Positions 5,859-6,053 of a stretch of DNA of 6,053 nucleotides are shown piece by piece. How positions within the stretch are numbered: the first letter of the stretch is position 1; each line of letters opens with the position of its first letter. The position numbers and the translations under genes were made by a program. Source of the DNA: VFKE01 sp043758025 (GTDB lineage: Bacteria; Verrucomicrobiota; Verrucomicrobiia; Verrucomicrobiales; Verrucomicrobiaceae); assembly GCA_043758025.1 (NCBI GenBank), contig JAYVOH010000070.1:1-6053 (forward strand). Direction: 5' to 3'. The notes below the pieces were generated by a model. That model did not search any database. It was not told the origin of the DNA and saw only the letters and a program-made list of their open reading frames with translations.

Positions 5859-5874
5859 AAAGGCCGGAGTCTTT
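5859..5874 (+). terminator. Weak hairpin downstream of the toxin gene
   Basis: AAAGGC-CGGA-GTCTTT can fold into a 6-bp stem (one G-U pair) with a 4-nt loop, 17 nt after the toxin stop. The T-run is part of the stem and no further T tract follows, so it is at best a weak terminator. Confidence 0.2.
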
Positions 5875-5904
5875 CGTCACTTTGCATAACCCAGCGTCGC
5901 GATT

Positions 5905-5914
5905 TTCCGCGGCC
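5905..5914 (+). repeat. 10-bp direct repeat TTCCGCGGCC, copy 1
   Basis: Identical to 5938-5947, 33 bp apart start to start. Each copy contains the palindrome CCGCGG. It may be part of a protein-binding site, or chance in GC-rich DNA. Confidence 0.35.
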
Positions 5915-5937
5915 TCAGCCAGACGGCACTGCTGAAC

Positions 5938-5947
5938 TTCCGCGGCC
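5938..5947 (+). repeat. 10-bp direct repeat TTCCGCGGCC, copy 2
   Basis: Second copy of the element at 5905-5914, roughly three helical turns away, so both copies would face the same side of the DNA. TCAG follows closely in both cases (5915-5918 and 5951-5954). Confidence 0.35.
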
Positions 5948-6053
5948 CTATCAGTCCCGAATGGTGCTTAGTTAAGGCAGAGTGTCGGCGAATTAAATGT
6001 ATATTATGTGGACAAAATCGCTGGTGGAAAAGCCCGTTTTCTGGTAGTATTTC

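Larger units (their letters stand above)
5843..6053. other. Intergenic stretch without a recognisable gene
   Basis: No open frame here resembles a protein on either strand. The end turns AT-rich (AATTAAATGTATATTATG, about 5991-6008), which might be the promoter of a gene beyond the window, but no -35 at good spacing is seen. An ATG at 6006 opens only 13 codons. Confidence 0.6.

Noticed and set aside
6000..6008. Promoter at TATATT/TATTAT near the window end
   Set aside because: No -35 element at 16-18 nt and no gene visible downstream.

Overview
The window looks like an accessory stretch of a fairly GC-rich bacterial chromosome: a decaying defence/DNA-damage island, then a metabolic operon, then a decaying toxin-antitoxin pair. 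There is no rRNA, tRNA, phage structural gene, transposase or CRISPR array. The moderate-to-high GC, the scarcity of Shine-Dalgarno sites and the style of the gene families suggest a Verrucomicrobiota/Planctomycetota-type organism. That is an inference and cannot be proven from this window.

Layout. Bases 1-241 (+) hold the C-terminal end of a DinD-like DNA-damage-inducible protein whose start lies off the window. It overlaps by ATGA with a small gene (238-566, +) that resembles the C-terminal tail of Eco57I/type IIG-like restriction-modification enzymes and is split by an apparent one-base loss in a C tract. A possible 11-codon mini-ORF (563-598), carrying the only strong ribosome binding site nearby, bridges to an intact OLD-family gene (ABC-type ATPase plus TOPRIM nuclease, 595-2292, +). 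Just after the OLD gene a 57-bp degenerate second copy of part of the restriction-tail gene appears (2341-2397), followed by an apparent further gene remnant. The OLD gene is therefore bracketed by related sequence, as expected for cargo that inserted or recombined at this spot.

Bases 2589-5145 (- strand) hold a tight two-gene operon: an aldehyde dehydrogenase (3712-5145) followed 4 nt later by an iron-dependent alcohol dehydrogenase (2589-3707). A candidate sigma70 promoter with a perfect TATAAT lies upstream at 5188-5217, with a small palindrome near the expected transcription start. Together the two enzymes would interconvert an alcohol, its aldehyde and the acid (or an acyl product). The substrate cannot be read from the sequence.

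Divergent from this operon is a VapBC-like pair (5274-5842, +). The antitoxin frame is interrupted by an in-frame TGA where the family normally has Trp. The PIN-domain toxin keeps its acidic residues but seems to lack a helical segment in its middle. The two genes overlap by TGATG. The module is probably decayed, although re-initiation inside the antitoxin could still give a toxin-binding fragment. The last 211 bases hold no recognisable gene, only a weak hairpin and a short direct repeat.

The most notable points are the OLD gene bracketed by restriction-tail copies, the mini-ORF linking it to the upstream gene, the double lesion in the toxin-antitoxin pair, and the apparent absence of the usual general-base Glu in the aldehyde dehydrogenase.
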